Assembly (NCBI GenBank): GCA_028288365.1
Contig: JAQBNU010000029.1
Span: 1 to 35,108 of the forward strand
Direction of reading: 5' to 3'
Origin: Chitinophagaceae bacterium
GTDB lineage: Bacteria > Bacteroidota > Bacteroidia > Cytophagales > Cytophagaceae
Length of the DNA stretch: 35,108 bases
Shown in pieces: positions 32,575 to 35,108 of the stretch. Below the pieces are notes generated by a model. It searched no databases and was not told the DNA's origin. It saw only the letters and a list, made by a program, of their open reading frames with translations. The first letter of the stretch is position 1. Each line of letters opens with the position of its first letter. The translations under genes and the position numbers were made by a program.

Positions 32575-33752
32575 GCCGATACTTCTTTATATACCGCTAC
32601 TAATTTTTCACCGACCGCTTCATAAGAAAACATTGCACGGGCAGTTGACGATACCTTGTGTTTATCAAATGTAACTGCGTAGTCTAAAATCTTCTCTATG
32701 GCTTTCTGCATAGCGGCCTGATCTGCCTTTGGTATTAATAGCCCATTTCCCAAATTGACTATTTCTACAATTCCTCCCACAGCAGTGCTTATTACAGGTG
32801 TTCCGCAGCATAAGGATTCTGTTACGATGCAGGATAACGTTTCAAAATGACTGAACATCAGTAAAGCATCTGCCTGCTGAATGTAACTCGCCACTTCTTC
32901 TGCTTTTAATTTACCAGTAAAGAAGACCGCCTTATTATTAATCATCAATTGATCTGCCAGAGCACGGAGCTTTGTTTCGTCTTTCCCATAGCCTACCAGA
33001 CTCAATCGAAAATCTTTTCTTTTCTCGTACAAGTTGGCGATGGCATGCAACAACCCGGATATATTTTTTGATGTATCATCAAACTCTGCCACGTATACCA
33101 ATTCTTTTAATGAACGAACAGGCAGTATATCCTTTTCAAAAAAAATCTTATCATTAACGCCATTGTAGATAACGCGGTATTGTTTATTGAAAAGTCCATA
33201 GCGTTCGCGCATACCTTTGGCCAGGCATTCAGAGACTGTGATGACTACCTTTGCTTTTTTAACTACATGACGAGCCAAAAACAAGGTGACCTTATTAAAT
33301 GCTTTTACTTCTTGCCGAATAAACGTTGAAGAGTGTTCAATCAGAATATAGGGTACACGATCAAAAATTTCAATCAAACGCGCAGCGACTGCCGTACGTA
33401 ACAAAACATGCGCATGGACCAGACAAGGTTTTCCTATTTGACGCTTGGCTTTTCTATATATTTTAAATGTCAAACCAAAATACAAAAGCAATTTGATCAA
33501 CTTGTCTACCGCATCAATGCCCGTGATGTTCTTTTTATAATAACAACGGTAAGTCAGTATACCCTCTTCTGTTGATTCTTCCAATTCATACCATTGATCA
33601 CTGCTTTGGGAAGCCATGACATAGATTACCACAGGAATAGTAGCATGAAGTGTAGAGAGAATATGTCTTTTCACAAAAACACCCAATAACGAATCGTATC
33701 GATTGGGATACCATTTGGGAATATGAAACACGATCGTTTTTTTACCTGTCAT
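32568..33752 (-). CDS. family 4 glycosyltransferase
   Basis: A retaining GT-B fold transferase of 394 residues. The N-terminal acceptor domain carries 'HIPKWYPNRYDSLLGVFVKRHI' and 'LVHAHVLLRTAVAARLIE'. The interdomain 'VITVSECLAKGMRE' and 'VIYNGVND' are typical of GT4. The donor site has the E-x7-E motif in 'FETLSCIVTESLCCGTPVISTAVGGI'. It probably transfers a hexose onto the growing surface glycan at the inner membrane. There is a 3-bp gap to the upstream acyltransferase gene and overlap with the downstream flippase gene. Confidence 0.93.
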   Translation of the reverse strand: MTGKKTIVFHIPKWYPNRYDSLLGVFVKRHILSTLHATIPVVIYVMASQSSDQWYELEESTEEGILTYRCYYKKNITGIDAVDKLIKLLLYFGLTFKIYRKAKRQIGKPCLVHAHVLLRTAVAARLIEIFDRVPYILIEHSSTFIRQEVKAFNKVTLFLARHVVKKAKVVITVSECLAKGMRERYGLFNKQYRVIYNGVNDKIFFEKDILPVRSLKELVYVAEFDDTSKNISGLLHAIANLYEKRKDFRLSLVGYGKDETKLRALADQLMINNKAVFFTGKLKAEEVASYIQQADALLMFSHFETLSCIVTESLCCGTPVISTAVGGIVEIVNLGNGLLIPKADQAAMQKAIEKILDYAVTFDKHKVSSTARAMFSYEAVGEKLVAVYKEVSAC

Positions 33753-33755
33753 GTT

Positions 33756-34721
33756 TTAACTTTCCTTATGATGGGGAATGATGTTACATTCCAATACCAG
33801 CTTCGGTTGTTCCAGTGACCCAAAACTTTTTTTAAACCAACGCAATCCTTCGTTGACAATACCTTGCGATGAAGAAATACCCATGTCTAATACTTTGATA
33901 TTTTTTTCGCAGGCAAAACTGAACATGCGATCCAATAGGAAAGTCATGGGACTATAATTTCTATAGTCGTCTTCGTCTGCTGCCAGGTAGTAATACAATA
34001 CGTCATTCGTGACCTGCACACCTATCGCACAGGAAATAATTTTATCGCCGTCCTTTACTTCAAAGAAATGGTAACATTCAGGACTACCTTTCGTGAGTGA
34101 ACGAAGACTTTCTCTATCGATTGTCATTGGATGTCCACGGAGTTCGCGTGCTCTGGCAATGATGTCGTACCATTTTTCTGATTCAAAGGTAGAAGAAACA
34201 GAAACAGTGAAGCCTGCTTCTTTGCATTTTTTGATCAGGTGCAATTTGGAATGATCGAAAATCTTTTTCTTATCGTTTCCTTCCAAAGGAAGGTATTGAT
34301 TCAATTCGGTACACGTCATTTCAAAACCATTCTTCTGCAAAGCAGTCAATACCATATCGTGTGCATATTGATCATAACAAGCAGGATAATGTTTGATCAA
34401 TAGAGATGTTATGCCTTTTCGGATGAACGTATCTTTTATTTCTCTTATAAAATCTGAAAGCGCTTCTACCGAACATGATGCATTGCAGTAAATCGAACCA
34501 AAAGGAGACGCGTTAAGGCTTATTGCCTGATGATTGACAACAGAAAAAAAAGCTACCGCTTTTGCGCCACTGGAAGAATGTTCCAGAAAAAAAGAATAAA
34601 TATTTTCACTGCCTTTTCGATAGACAAATTGAGGTCGAAAAAAAAGAGGTACAGAAAAAGGTATGGACTCTAAAAGTCCTTCGGTGATAATGGTCGTAGA
34701 TGAGTTATTTTTTGAACACAC
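33756..34721 (-). CDS. FemAB/GNAT-like acyltransferase
   Basis: A 321-residue protein with the double-GNAT layout of FemAB/BioF2-like acyltransferases (Acetyltransf_6 type). Visible parts are 'SLNASPFGSIYCNASCSVEAL' in the first half, 'LHLIKKCKEAGFTVSVSST', then 'YHFFEVKDGDKIISCAIGVQVTNDVLYYYLAADEDDYRNYSPMTFLLDRMFSFACEKNIKVLDMG'. In sugar operons such proteins acylate amino sugars or add amino acids; the FdtA-like neighbour (overlap 17 bp) makes an amino-sugar acceptor plausible. The acyl donor is unknown. Confidence 0.8.
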   Translation of the reverse strand: MCSKNNSSTTIITEGLLESIPFSVPLFFRPQFVYRKGSENIYSFFLEHSSSGAKAVAFFSVVNHQAISLNASPFGSIYCNASCSVEALSDFIREIKDTFIRKGITSLLIKHYPACYDQYAHDMVLTALQKNGFEMTCTELNQYLPLEGNDKKKIFDHSKLHLIKKCKEAGFTVSVSSTFESEKWYDIIARARELRGHPMTIDRESLRSLTKGSPECYHFFEVKDGDKIISCAIGVQVTNDVLYYYLAADEDDYRNYSPMTFLLDRMFSFACEKNIKVLDMGISSSQGIVNEGLRWFKKSFGSLEQPKLVLECNIIPHHKES

Positions 34722-35108
34722 TATAATCTCTTATATAGTCTTCTTCTTTGTATTCTTTAGAAGCGAAGCATAAGCAACTGCCTTCTTTTTCTAAAGATAT
34801 TCTTCTCCAAAATAACGGAGGCACCAACAACCCTTCGCAGGGATTTGCCAGTTCGTAACTGTAAGTATCTCCGCTTTGACTTTCCAGTTCTACTTTCAAT
34901 CTTCCCTGAAGCGGCACTACAACCTGAACACCTTCTTTATGTGCATGATGCCCTCTTACTTCGCCTTCTGATTGGGCATCCAAAACCCAATACACTCTTT
35001 TGATGGCGAAAGGAATTTCCTTCTCCCCTTCTACTGCGATCAAAGACCCTTTTCCCGGAACATCTATGCTCTTAAATGAGACAATTAAAGGTGTTGTATA
35101 TAATTTCA
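34705..35108 (-). CDS. FdtA/QdtA-like dTDP-4-dehydro-6-deoxyhexose isomerase (5' end cut by window)
   Basis: A single cupin domain of the FdtA/WxcM-like type that moves the keto group of dTDP-4-keto-6-deoxyglucose from C4 to C3. Family marks are 'IPFAIKRVYWVLD', 'GEVRGHHAHKEGVQVVVPLQG' (the active His pair), 'LLVPPLFWRRI' and 'CFASKEYKEEDYIRDYSVF'. The frame stays open past the TTG at 35043 to the edge, reading KLYTTPLIVSFKSIDVPGKG before 'SLIAVEGEKE', so the true start lies beyond the window. An aminotransferase (FdtB/QdtB-like) would be the expected next gene to the right. Confidence 0.88.
   Translation of the reverse strand, partial: KLYTTPLIVSFKSIDVPGKGSLIAVEGEKEIPFAIKRVYWVLDAQSEGEVRGHHAHKEGVQVVVPLQGRLKVELESQSGDTYSYELANPCEGLLVPPLFWRRISLEKEGSCLCFASKEYKEEDYIRDYSVFKK

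Overview
The window is about 35 kb of a Bacteroidota chromosome, most likely a Cytophaga-like member of the Cytophagales. The evidence is two proteins with type IX secretion (T9SS) C-terminal sorting domains (one a gliding-motility type 'CHU_C' domain), a bTHX-type small ribosomal protein, a b558-type succinate dehydrogenase, TTG-N18-21-TAnnTTTG promoters typical of this phylum, and mostly weak or absent Shine-Dalgarno sites. No rRNA, tRNA, CRISPR array, insertion sequence or prophage was seen.

Region 1 (1-9750) is housekeeping: the tail of an upstream gene, an exported hypothetical protein, ribosomal protein bTHX, a PhnB-like VOC protein, BioB, SppA, FolK, FabD and a very large T9SS/gliding-type surface protein. 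Convergent genes are separated by strong bidirectional hairpin terminators. The gaps hold several repeat families: an inverted pair of REP-like elements (3009-3334), an 11-bp tandem repeat (6903-6946) and short GATCACTG-type repeats next to terminators.

Region 2 (9850-13380) is the sdhCAB operon, with a near-perfect promoter and its own terminator. Region 3 (13435-20590) holds a T9SS type A protein, a Bcr/CflA-type MFS exporter, a small heat-shock protein, an RDD membrane protein with a DctA-like dicarboxylate symporter, a small membrane protein, a WG-repeat protein and an S4 RNA-binding protein. It is followed by a badly decayed paiB-type pseudogene (20598-21191), a PAS/LuxR-type regulator and a DUF4197 protein.

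Region 4 (22892-30382) is the most interesting part. A divergently transcribed stand-alone response regulator faces a tight five-gene run: an E1-like (ThiF/MoeB) domain fused to a nitroreductase (Rv1355c/MoeY type), a GNAT-fold protein with a LuxI/FeeM-like layout, a 7TM-DISM histidine kinase, a receiver-histidine kinase hybrid and a CheY-like receiver. I infer a self-contained unit that makes or modifies a small acylated molecule and senses it; no substrate can be read from the sequence.

Region 5 (30374-35108, minus strand) is a surface polysaccharide operon: GT2 glycosyltransferase, Wzx-like flippase, GT4 glycosyltransferase, FemAB/GNAT-like acyltransferase and an FdtA/QdtA-like sugar-nucleotide isomerase that runs off the window edge. 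The genes overlap or nearly touch, which indicates one transcript entering from beyond 35108.
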